Shown here: in pieces, positions 13,184 to 21,600 of the stretch
Numbering within the stretch: position 1 is the first letter of the stretch
Layout of the letters: the number at the start of each line of letters is the position of its first letter
From: a virus
IMG/VR virus record: IMGVR_UViG_3300046691_000114
Location: 1-45,600 of that record
Length of the DNA: 45,600 nt
Strand: one strand, 5' to 3'
Position numbers and translations under genes: made by a program
The notes under the pieces: model-generated
What the model saw: only the letters and a program-made list of their open reading frames with translations
Told to the model about the DNA's origin: nothing
Databases searched by the model: none

Positions 13184-13257
13184 TGGAGGCCGCGCCCGGA
13201 ATCGAACCGGGATGCAAGGATTTGCAGTCCTCTGCGTAACCATTCCGCCACGCGGCC
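13184..13257 (-). tRNA. tRNA-Cys (anticodon GCA)
   Basis: The 74-nt minus-strand sequence folds as a full cloverleaf: acceptor GGCCGCG/CGCGGCC with discriminator T and an encoded CCA, D-arm GCG/CGC, anticodon stem GAGGA/TCCTT with loop CTGCAAA (anticodon GCA), and T-arm CCCGG-TTCGATT-CCGGG. It sits between terL and the 91-aa gene. It shares 18 nt with the half-tRNA at the integration site but differs in acceptor and anticodon stems, so it is not a copy of the attP tRNA. It may supply Cys-tRNA if integration disrupts the host gene. Confidence 0.97.
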
Positions 13258-13271
13258 TTTTGGGAACCGGC

Positions 13272-14972
13272 TCATAGCATCCTCGCCCCGGTAAGGCCAG
13301 AGCCTAAGCGCCATGATCCCTGATCTTTTCCCCGGCGTCCTGCGGTCGCATGATCTAGGAACTTTTCCAGCTCTTTCTCCAGCCGGGCTTGCTTCTCACT
13401 GCTTATGTTACGGTCAGCATCCTGAGCCATGTTCTCGGAATGGTAAGCCACCGCGATAGCGAGGGCGTCCAATCGGTCATCATGTTTCAGCGATCCCTTT
13501 TCAAAGGAGATACGCGTCATCTGATGGATCAGGGTCTTGGTGTAACGGTTGTCAGCGTCGTAAGCCTGAGCAGTGCGGTAGTCATCGAGGATGATTGACT
13601 TGTCCATAATCAACCGATGTCGGCTGATGACAGGTTCAAGCGTATCGATGATGCGGCGTTCCTTCTGGATGGAATGCTTTACCTCCTCAACAGCGCACGG
13701 ATGGATCTTGCGGATGACCGGCTCAAAGAGCTTCGTATACATGCCGTCACCAAAGTTCGCTTCAATGATGATGTGGTTGACACCTTCATCGCGGGCGATC
13801 ATGGCGAGCCTCTGTAAGGTCTGCTGATCATATCCACCGGGCAAGCCGCCTGCCTTTGTGACGAACAAGAAGCCATTGAGCATCTTCACCACGGCATAGC
13901 CGGTTTCGTCCTTACCCCTGCCTGAGGGATCGATAGACATCACGGTACTGGTGAAGGGTGCGAACGTCTCGTCATGGCTGGCCACGCTGTAGAAGCGATC
14001 ACCGGCCATAGCCAGGTTGGGGAGGTCTTTCAGCTCACGCTTGGTGTCGGGAAGCCAATTCACCTTCATCGGTGCCTTGTCCTTATCGACATCCATGATG
14101 ATGAGGTCTTTGACCTTGAGCGGGAAACGGTCCTCATCGCTGAGCTGGGTGTTCAGCATGAATTGGAGCATGAAGCCTGCACGGCCATACTCGGATTCAC
14201 GGGCTAGCAAGTCCTCATCGGAGAACCGCTGCGGATCGGTCGTTAGCCCGGCTAATCCTGTTTGCATTAGCTTCGCGACGTAACGGGCGAGCTTGCTGCC
14301 ATAGACAACAGCTTCCTCATCGGTCGGAATGCGGGCTGGCCAAATCTGCGTCTGGAAAGTCTCAGGCAGCTTGTTGTAAATCGAATCCTCAGTCTGAGGG
14401 GTTCCGAGATAGATGATGCGTGAAGACTTCAACGGCTTGATAACAGCCGAGAACTCTTTCAGGCGTTCAAGCAGCTTCTCGCGCATGTCTGACGTTGCAG
14501 AGTTGTTCAGAACTTCGCAGTCATCCGCGATGATGATGTCAGCGCGTGTACCAGTAATCTGGCCACCGATACCAACGGACTTAACCGATGGCGATTGGTC
14601 CGCAACGGCGGGCGCTACGTCAAACTCAATACGTGAGTTACGCTGATCATCTCCCGGCCTGAGATGTGCCAGGATATCCATTTCCATAATGAGACGCATA
14701 CAGAAAGTGGAGAAGGCGTCGGCTCGTGTCTTGGATGCAGAGACAACGAGTATTTTTAGTTGCGGGTTGTTCCGTAAGAGAAACAGGACAAACGCGGCGG
14801 CGATAAAGCTTTTGCCAACACCGCGGAATGCCTCAATGCAAATCTTGCTAGGCCCGATGTGCATATATCGGGCGATGTCATATTGCAGGGGAGTGGGGTC
14901 AGGCAGACCAATATGCTGCCAGACCAACCACAAGAACTTACGGAAGTCCCTCGCTAGAGGGTCATCAATCAT
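13272..14972 (-). CDS. terL: terminase large subunit (T7 gp19-like)
   Basis: This is the 566-residue ATPase-nuclease that packages DNA into proheads. The Walker A AFRGVGKS (about 48-55), the Walker B hydrophobic strand IIIADD (about 146-151), a coupling region IYLGTPQTEDSIY and the RNase H-like nuclease start SIDPSGRGKDETGYA match T7 gp19 closely in order and wording. The ATG at 14972 overlaps the small-subunit stop. It is the last large gene of the late block, followed by tRNA-Cys. Confidence 0.97.
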   Translation of the reverse strand: MIDDPLARDFRKFLWLVWQHIGLPDPTPLQYDIARYMHIGPSKICIEAFRGVGKSFIAAAFVLFLLRNNPQLKILVVSASKTRADAFSTFCMRLIMEMDILAHLRPGDDQRNSRIEFDVAPAVADQSPSVKSVGIGGQITGTRADIIIADDCEVLNNSATSDMREKLLERLKEFSAVIKPLKSSRIIYLGTPQTEDSIYNKLPETFQTQIWPARIPTDEEAVVYGSKLARYVAKLMQTGLAGLTTDPQRFSDEDLLARESEYGRAGFMLQFMLNTQLSDEDRFPLKVKDLIIMDVDKDKAPMKVNWLPDTKRELKDLPNLAMAGDRFYSVASHDETFAPFTSTVMSIDPSGRGKDETGYAVVKMLNGFLFVTKAGGLPGGYDQQTLQRLAMIARDEGVNHIIIEANFGDGMYTKLFEPVIRKIHPCAVEEVKHSIQKERRIIDTLEPVISRHRLIMDKSIILDDYRTAQAYDADNRYTKTLIHQMTRISFEKGSLKHDDRLDALAIAVAYHSENMAQDADRNISSEKQARLEKELEKFLDHATAGRRGKDQGSWRLGSGLTGARML

Positions 14973-15196
14973 TGATACGTGTGGTCGCCTTCGTCATCAA
15001 ACTCGGGCAGGACGGCCTTAGCGAGCTGGGCCATGTTGCCATTCTGCTTACCGTTCTCAATGCCGTTGTCCTTGAGGAACTTGATAGCGGCGTTGATTTC
15101 GGCGGGCGTGGCTGTGCCGCCTTTGACCTTGGCGAGCAAGTCGTGAGCAATGGCTAGGTGCAGCTCACTCAGGAACTCATCGGTTGCCTTAGCCAC
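14969..15196 (-). CDS. terS: terminase small subunit (T7 gp18-like)
   Basis: A 75-residue acidic helical protein directly before and overlapping terL, as T7 gene 18 precedes 19. A GTG at 15196 has GGAGG 7 nt upstream. The N-terminal helices (DEFLSELHLAIAHDLLAKV) and AAIKFLKDNGI resemble the packaging-recognition subunits of T7-like phages. The assignment rests on position and size more than on motifs. Confidence 0.8.
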   Translation of the reverse strand: MAKATDEFLSELHLAIAHDLLAKVKGGTATPAEINAAIKFLKDNGIENGKQNGNMAQLAKAVLPEFDDEGDHTYQ

Positions 15197-15425
15197 GGGT
15201 CGGCCTCCATTTGCATAGAGCCTTGCCAGTGGCGTTGTGTCCGATCACCTGACGCTGTGTTGGCGTGGTGTCCGCCTTTGACCAGCGGATAGGCTTAAAG
15301 CTGTCACACGCTACATGCGTGTTGTTAGTCGCGGCGGAATCCATCGTCGCGCATCCCGCCATCAAAGCGGCGGACAGCAGCGTTGCGAGCGTCAGTAGCT
15401 TTCGCAACGGCCTTGTTAGATTCAC
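15189..15425 (-). CDS. outer-membrane spanin lipoprotein (Rz1-like)
   Basis: A GTG at 15425 starts a 78-residue protein with a signal peptide (LRKLLTLATLLSAALMAGC), whose lipobox LMAGC marks a lipoprotein cleaved at Cys about 22. The gene overlaps the inner spanin in a different frame, the classic Rz/Rz1 arrangement, and extends past it to overlap terS. With Rz it would fuse inner and outer membranes in the last step of lysis. The length after cleavage is in the normal o-spanin range. Confidence 0.8.
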   Translation of the reverse strand: MNLTRPLRKLLTLATLLSAALMAGCATMDSAATNNTHVACDSFKPIRWSKADTTPTQRQVIGHNATGKALCKWRPTRG

Positions 15426-15564
15426 GTTGGATTGTCTCCTTATAAGACTTGCGCCCATCGAACTGGCCTTTGCCATAGATGAAGCCAAACACGGCTAGCA
15501 CCACGACGGCAGCGGACATGAACTTGCCGATGGGGGATAAAATGAAACTGAGAAATGCGGTCAT
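15325..15564 (-). CDS. inner-membrane spanin (Rz-like)
   Basis: The ATG at 15564 overlaps the endolysin stop (TAATG). This 79-residue protein has an N-terminal membrane span (MSAAVVVLAVFGFIYGKG, about 18-35) followed by a charged helical periplasmic part (YKETIQRESNKAVAKATDARN). The size is small for Rz but the type II membrane layout and the embedded Rz1 reading frame support the assignment. Confidence 0.75.
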   Translation of the reverse strand: MTAFLSFILSPIGKFMSAAVVVLAVFGFIYGKGQFDGRKSYKETIQRESNKAVAKATDARNAAVRRFDGGMRDDGFRRD

Positions 15565-16058
15565 TAGTCGGTCCTTAGACACATAGCCCGCTCAGCCTTG
15601 CGCCGGTTCTCCAGCCCCTTGAGTCGTTTGCCATTGGCATAGACGTAGAGCATGAGGGCATCGCAGGCTTGCGCGGTGCGACCGGCATTCATGTGTCGGG
15701 CGACGCTTGACTTGGCGAGCGCACCACCACCCACGTTGTACGTGAATGAGATCATTGCGGCGTGACGGTGCGGGGGCATATCAACGTGGATGGCTTTCTT
15801 TACCATCGCGTCATAGCGGGGGATGTCGGTTGCGAGGAGTGCTTTGCATTCCTCTTTGGTCTTACGGTCGCCAACCTTCACCTTGTCTATGTAACCATAG
15901 CAGATGGTGTTGACGCCGGGCGGGTCGATAGGATCGTGAACGCCTACAGACCGAAAGCCTTCAAACGCTGTGATAGCGGAGATCGCTAGAGCAAGCGTCA
16001 ACCCCGCTAGCCCTGCCGGTTTACCGACAGAGCGTAGCGAGGTGAGCAGTTTAAGCAG
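15564..16058 (-). CDS. endolysin, phage lysozyme (GH24) with SAR-like N-terminus
   Basis: The protein cleaves peptidoglycan at lysis. The GH24 signature is present: catalytic Glu in TAFEGFRSVG, then GVNTICYGY, with TKEECKALL and FTYNVGGGALAKSS typical of the P21/T4-like lysozyme group. A hydrophobic, Ala/Gly/Leu-rich N-terminal segment (PAGLAGLTLALAISAITAF) looks like a signal-arrest-release domain, as in phage 21 lysozyme. No ATG fits. I place the start at CTG 16058 (AAAGGA upstream); CTG 16049 or TTG 16001 are alternatives, and an ATG at 16181 would run through the holin gene. The family is certain, the start is not. Confidence 0.85.
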   Translation of the reverse strand: MLKLLTSLRSVGKPAGLAGLTLALAISAITAFEGFRSVGVHDPIDPPGVNTICYGYIDKVKVGDRKTKEECKALLATDIPRYDAMVKKAIHVDMPPHRHAAMISFTYNVGGGALAKSSVARHMNAGRTAQACDALMLYVYANGKRLKGLENRRKAERAMCLRTD

Positions 16059-16062
16059 GGGG

Positions 16063-16272
16063 TTAGTCGTCCTTTGTTTCGGGGTTGTACCAACGGTCGT
16101 AAATCTTGAGGCCGAATTGAAAGAGCAACCAAAGAAAGCCCGCAATGGGGAGCAAGTCTGCACACCATTGCGAGATGTCATTTATAGATGGCAACCACCA
16201 AGGGCTTGCCACTGCGCCGACGGCTCCATAGTTAGCGACTTTCTCGGAAACCCGGTCAGCGATCAAACCCAT
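16063..16272 (-). CDS. holin-like small membrane protein (T7 gp17.5-type)
   Basis: A 69-residue protein directly before the endolysin, beginning at ATG 16272. The hydrophobic segment LLPIAGFLWLLFQFGL (about 40-55) is followed by a charged tail (KIYDRWYNPETKDD), with a weaker apolar stretch (YGAVGAVASPWWL) before it. Size, order and topology suit a class II or III holin that times lysis. With a SAR endolysin it could be a pinholin; the sequence alone does not decide. Confidence 0.75.
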   Translation of the reverse strand: MGLIADRVSEKVANYGAVGAVASPWWLPSINDISQWCADLLPIAGFLWLLFQFGLKIYDRWYNPETKDD

Positions 16273-16850
16273 TAGGCCAGCGCTTTAGCGCGAACGAAAA
16301 TGCTATCGGCCTGAGCTGAGGTAAGAGAGAGGAGGGCAATCATGCCCTGAATCAGCGGGTCGGTGCGGGACAGCGATACTGCCAAATCCCAATCATCCTG
16401 CCGATCTTCATCAGCAGCAAGCCACGCTTTCACGGTCAGCCATTGGCTGGTTTCCGTCAAAGCCCGCTTAAGGCCGAGCTTGCTAGCCGTGGTCGGAACG
16501 ATGACCGGGGGCGGTGCCACGGCGAGCGTATTAGCAACCTCGTCATAAACCATCTGACCATACGTGGCCTGAGGGTCATTGAGATCGCCGTCATACACTT
16601 CAATAAGAAGCTTGTTCTCGGGGAACAGCCGGGACGCGTCAACGGTCGCAATGACGACACGCCACTGATTGGCGGTGTCTTTCATGCACACCATCTTGAC
16701 GCTTTCCTGAGATACGCCGCTGGTCTGGAACTGATACCAGTCCGTGCCATCAGTATCGCTCTGACAGAACGCGATGTTATTAGGGAGGCCGAGGGGCCAA
16801 GGGTCTGGAACGTAGGTAGCCCAAGTCCCGTGCGAAACAATAGTTGTCAT
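16272..16850 (-). CDS. tail-fibre-associated protein, 192 aa
   Basis: The ATG at 16850 is 6 bp from the tail-fibre stop, so the longer frame is rejected. The N-terminal part (GTWATYVPDPWPLGLPNN, GTDWYQFQT) resembles accessory fibre proteins. The C-terminal 70 residues (LGLKRALTETSQWLTVKAWL, ending QADSIFVRAKALA) form a helical segment often found at the end of fibre-associated phage proteins. It may help fibre assembly or be part of the adsorption complex. Confidence 0.6.
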   Translation of the reverse strand: MTTIVSHGTWATYVPDPWPLGLPNNIAFCQSDTDGTDWYQFQTSGVSQESVKMVCMKDTANQWRVVIATVDASRLFPENKLLIEVYDGDLNDPQATYGQMVYDEVANTLAVAPPPVIVPTTASKLGLKRALTETSQWLTVKAWLAADEDRQDDWDLAVSLSRTDPLIQGMIALLSLTSAQADSIFVRAKALA

Positions 16851-16855
16851 GTGTA

Positions 16856-18613
16856 TTAAGAAACCCATCCTGCGGTGTACCAACCGCCGTTGATTGCATA
16901 TTGAACGTAGCGATAGCGATAGACGCTGTAGCCCTCGACAGGCGACGTAATGCCGGTGATCCATGCGTTACCGATTTCACACAACACGTTGTATGGATCG
17001 GTGTAGTCACCAGCGTAGGCACCGCGAACACCACCAAAGTTGCTGATAGCTGCCAACTCATTGTAAGCCGCGTAGCGGTTACCGTTTGGAGAGATCAGCC
17101 AATTGGTCGAGGTGAAGTTAGTTCCGTCAAAGCCGATATAGTTTCCGCCCGTGCCAAAGTAGAAATAGCCGGTCGTCGCCGTGCGGTTTGCGCGGACATC
17201 GTAGCCGGTCAGGTTACCTGTCGTGATGAGCGCACCCGTCATGCTGTCGCCAGCCTTGTTGACGGGAGTGTAGCCGAGGGTCACCTGATAACTGCCAGCA
17301 GGCTGAGCGCCGATGTTAGATAGGGCTTGCGTTTTCTGACCAGCGGTCAGCGACTGCACACCATCATACTTGACGTTACCCGTTAGCGCGGTGCCGAGAT
17401 CGGTGATGTCAGCAGCGAGGTGGGTATGAACAAGCTTCGCCTTCTCAGCATCCACTTCGGCAATAGCGGCCTGAACAGTGGCCGATGCGATGTTGCCGGT
17501 AGGCGCAAACGGAATGCCAGCGGCAGTGCCATTATAACCAAGCGTGGCAACAGTCCATCGAGCGTTGTTCAGCGTCGGGAGGGTCGGCGGGGCTTCACCC
17601 TGAGAGGATGAGATATTGACCCACATACAGCCCTGATCATAGACAGCATCGCGGGGCGTGTAGGCAGCGCCAACATCGTAGCCGCCACGGAACGTAAGGC
17701 CTACGGGACCGGCCACGCCTTGAACACCTTGGATGCCCTGCGGACCTTCAACACCCTGCTGACCACGCGGACCTTGCGGACCAACGGGGCCGGTAGGACC
17801 ACGGCCAAACGGAATCCAGTCAGACCAATCGGCTAGGGTGGCACTGTTCTTAAATGAGATAGCGCCGAGATCGATAGCAAGGAAGGAGAAACCGGGGGTT
17901 TCATCGTCGTAGTTCACGCGGAGTGCGTTGTTGCCAACGACATCAGGAACGAACGAATTTCCCTGCGGACCAAGCGGACCAACCGGACCCTCTAGGCCTT
18001 GGATACCCTGCGAACCCTGAACACCCTGCGGGCCTTGAATGCCCGTGTCACCCTTGAGGCCTTGCGGACCCGTGGGGCCGAGATTGCCCTGAATACCTTG
18101 GATGCCCTGATCGCCTTTCGGACCCTCAGGACCGATAGGACCAACGGGGCCAGGAACCTTCACAGCTTCATCAACGTAGGCTTTGTTAGTGCCGTCCGTA
18201 GGGTCAACCGGGTTAGCAAGGTTGACGATACGCTTGCCCTGCATATCCCAGCCGATAGCACCAGCGGCGAGGCCGATGGTAGCAGTGGCGCGGTCAATGC
18301 TTTCCTGCAATGCGTAGAGGAGCTGAGTAACGGCGGTATTGAGCTGTTTGCCGGTTGTCGAGCTACCGTTAGAGAACACAACGCGAGCGGCGGAAATTGC
18401 CGTGCTGCGCGAGATACGAACACCGATGAGGCTAGGTGGCGCGGTCGTAATGCGAATGGTGTTAGGATTAGTATACGAGTAGGCAGTGTTGCTTTGAACA
18501 ACACCGCCAACCGTAACCACAACATCATTCACGTCAATGTAGGTGAAGGGCACCGGGAAATCCGTGGTAACCCCATCACCCACGTAGTCAACGTAGGTGT
18601 TGTAGAGAGACAT
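16856..18613 (-). CDS. tail fibre protein with collagen-like repeats (T7 gp17-like N-terminus)
   Basis: This 585-residue receptor-binding protein begins with the T7 gp17 tail-attachment domain (about 1-150: YVGDGVTTDFPVPFTYI, YALQESIDRATA, NLANPVDPTDGTNKAYVDEA). Two collagen-like Gly-X-Y blocks follow (about 152-216 and 268-305). A C-terminal part of about 280 residues carries the host-recognition region and contains Gly/Tyr/Asn-rich beta segments. The Gly-X-Y blocks would form rigid triple helices in place of part of the usual fibre shaft. A start at ATG 18613 fits the family. The C-terminal tip has no recognisable relative and is probably the variable host-range part. Confidence 0.9.
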   Translation of the reverse strand: MSLYNTYVDYVGDGVTTDFPVPFTYIDVNDVVVTVGGVVQSNTAYSYTNPNTIRITTAPPSLIGVRISRSTAISAARVVFSNGSSTTGKQLNTAVTQLLYALQESIDRATATIGLAAGAIGWDMQGKRIVNLANPVDPTDGTNKAYVDEAVKVPGPVGPIGPEGPKGDQGIQGIQGNLGPTGPQGLKGDTGIQGPQGVQGSQGIQGLEGPVGPLGPQGNSFVPDVVGNNALRVNYDDETPGFSFLAIDLGAISFKNSATLADWSDWIPFGRGPTGPVGPQGPRGQQGVEGPQGIQGVQGVAGPVGLTFRGGYDVGAAYTPRDAVYDQGCMWVNISSSQGEAPPTLPTLNNARWTVATLGYNGTAAGIPFAPTGNIASATVQAAIAEVDAEKAKLVHTHLAADITDLGTALTGNVKYDGVQSLTAGQKTQALSNIGAQPAGSYQVTLGYTPVNKAGDSMTGALITTGNLTGYDVRANRTATTGYFYFGTGGNYIGFDGTNFTSTNWLISPNGNRYAAYNELAAISNFGGVRGAYAGDYTDPYNVLCEIGNAWITGITSPVEGYSVYRYRYVQYAINGGWYTAGWVS

Positions 18614-18628
18614 TATTACTTTCTGAAA

Positions 18629-21600
18629 TTAGAAGGGGCTTGCGACTTCGCGGTTACCCGATGACACGTCAGCCTTGATTCCGGCTTGGTTCTGGAGAGC
18701 CTGCATAATCTTCGGCTCTTTCTCAGCAAGCTCCATAAGGGAGGCCCGCCAAACGCTAGTTTGCAGTTTGGAAAATGCTTCGCCCTTGGGGCTGAGGCCT
18801 GATCCACGTCGGCCCATGGGCACGTCTTTAGCGGCGTCAAAGAACTCTGACGCGGCCTCAGGCATCTGCTTATTGTAGAGCTGCATAGCCTTGTTATAGA
18901 GCGTGGTCCTGCCGTCAGTAGTGGCTTCACTCTTTAAGTCGAGATCGCCCCATTTGTGCGACGGGTTAAACGTCTTGCCAGTGGCATACGTCATCTTCGC
19001 AATCTCGTTCAGCGTCTTGGAATCGCGATCACTCAGGCCACGGGTGCGAGCTTCCCGGTCAGCAGCATCAATGCCGATGAATGGAAAGAACCCCTGTTGC
19101 TGAGTTGAACGAGGAAAGCCGAGGCTGTCGAACTGATGCGTTACCTTGTCACTCGCCGGGTTGACGATGCTTTCAAGGATTTGATCAGTGCTAGATGGCT
19201 CGTTGGAAACGTTCTGACCCTCGCCAAAAAACTTGACGCTTCGGCGGATCGAGTTAGGAACCGCGAGCTGAGCCTTGGACTGAAAGAGCTGCTTAAAGGC
19301 ATTCTCTTTGCGGTCAGGATCGCCGAGGGCTTGGCCGAGCTTCACCCAATCATCGATACCGGATGCAAGGTTAGCATCCTTTACGGCGTTGATGACTGAG
19401 GCAGTGCCGATGCCAACGTATCCCATGATTTGCTCAAGGGACGATTTGCTTTCCATTTCACCTTGCGCGGTCTTGAACTGCAAGTGCTGCAAGCGTTCCA
19501 TGGCGTTGACGATCACCTTGATAGGTGTCGATACGGGATCGTAGTTGCGATAATTGAACCACGTCCCGTCACCCATCTTAATGGAGTAAGGACGCCATCC
19601 GCTATCCTCCAGCTTGCGCCGTTCCATCGGGGTAAGGTCTGCACCTGAACCCGTGATGTTGCCAGTGGCAAAGCCGGTCATGACTGAGGTAGTGAAGCCG
19701 TAGCCAAGCATCAGCTCGCCACGGGCACGGATCTGTTTGGTAAGGCCGTTGCGACCGTTCAGGTCGTCAAAGAAGTGAGGATGAATGAGCTGAACGCCGG
19801 GCAGCATACGCATGCCAGCTTCAAACACACGGATCGGGGTACGAAAGAACAACTGCCCCATGATACGCATGACCGGATAGTTCTGAATGAAACGTTCCAT
19901 GCCAGCAGCAGCGCCAGAGAGGGCGTTGTCACCGGAGAACTCTTTCTTGAACAGCAGGTCATTGGTGTAGCTCAGGCCTTCCTCATCGGTCGCCTTGCGC
20001 AAAGCTGACTTATTGGTGTCGAGCTGGTTCTGAATCCAGAGTTTCAGGTTCTCGCCTGAATATCCTTTCTTCATACCGGCGTCGCGAAGCATGCCGATCG
20101 TACTGCTGTCAGGGTCACCAAAGGCGTTGTCTAGCTTGCGCTGAACGGCGTCTTTGACCATGGCCTTGGTCGCAGCCTTGTCTAGGCCTTGCTCCTTTGC
20201 GGCTAGCATCGCCTTAGCGGCGGCGTCACCTTCAATGAAGCCGTGATAGGCCACCACCTGAAAGAACTCGTCGGTTGCGTTCAGTGCCCTTGTCCAAATG
20301 CGGATAGCATTACGGCCAAGGAAGCGAGCGGCAGGATTGCCGGTCTTGGTCTGAACATCCTTGAGCTGGTTTTCAATCCACTTGCTTTCGGTGCCCGACA
20401 TAAGCGAATGCTCCAGGTCGAAAGCGAGGCGGGCTTGATTCAATGCAGCACCGGACACCCGGAACATTGCGCCATACGAGGCGGTCATGTGTCGGAACTG
20501 CGCTGCATCGCTCTTGGCAAGAAAGCCGAGGGCAGGACGTGAGAACGTCATCAGCGCATTAGAGACGGTGTTAACGACAAGCGAGCTAGGCGTCAGGACC
20601 GTATGCACCATAAAGTTGGCAATGGCGCCGGTCACCTTGTTGGCGTTGGCAGCGAACTTACCAAAGCCGCCCATGGCCTCAATCTCTTGCTTGCGGATGT
20701 CCTCCCGCAATTGAGCGAGCTGATCCCAAAGCTTGTAGGTGTCAGCGGTAGGCGGTGATTCAGCAATCGTGCGCCTCAGGTCGAGAACGCGTTTATCGCT
20801 CTTGGACTTCTCATAGTTGTCAACGACACCCCCAAACCACTTCTCAAAGGCGTCAGCCTTCTGTGCGTTGGTAGCAAGCGCAGGATCAAGGCCCATGTCC
20901 CTAAGAACGTGGTCAATATCGATAGAGCGCTGAACGTCTCCAGAGAAACGGTTGTAGTTGTGAGAGGCCAGCGTTTCGCCGGATGTGCTGCCAGCTTCTT
21001 TAGCCATCAGCTTCAACGGGCTGAACACTTGCTCAGCCGCCGCAATCTTGCGCTCAATCATTTCCTTGGCTGCGCCGGTCGCGAACTTGCGATCACGGAT
21101 CATGCTGTCAATGTATGAGGCTACCGAGTTTTGGGCGTTGATAGCCGCTGCGGTGAATGCCTTGAACTCTTTCTGCGACATCGAGGATGCAGCAAATTCA
21201 TTGATGAGCTGCTTAGCATCGTCGGGGGCCATGTGAACGAGGGCACGGGTCAGCGGTGAAGCGAGATTCGTGATGCCCTGCCAGCCGCGAACGGCGAGCT
21301 TGTCGTCGGCAGAACCGATGTCGAGCATCAGCTTTTTCAGGTCAGCAAGCGTAGGGCCTGCGGAACCGCCAATCTTCTCCTCAGGCCGTGGCTTGGGGAT
21401 AGCGTCGAGCGCGGTAGCTTTGGTCTGGCCATTGAGGCTGGGGCCGGTTTCGGAGGCCTTGGCTACGGCGGTGTCAATGGTCTGGCGTGTGGAATCGGGG
21501 AGGTTGTCAAACAGGTTCCCTTGCGCCGTAGAACTCTCCAGCCTGATAGGCTCGTCCTTGGCAGTAGGCTCAAGGCGGCGATCCGGGGGATGGTTCGGGA

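Noticed and set aside
16059-16181. ATG at 16181 as endolysin start
   Set aside because: The extra residues are an out-of-frame image of the holin gene and do not look like a signal-arrest-release segment.
17701-18146. Repeated DNA segments in the tail fibre gene, considered as CRISPR or tandem repeat array
   Set aside because: The repetition follows the Gly-X-Y codon pattern with no fixed repeat and spacer lengths.
17999-18664. 221-aa plus-strand frame with repeated Thr/Leu/Arg pattern
   Set aside because: It is the antisense image of the collagen-like repeats in the tail fibre gene.
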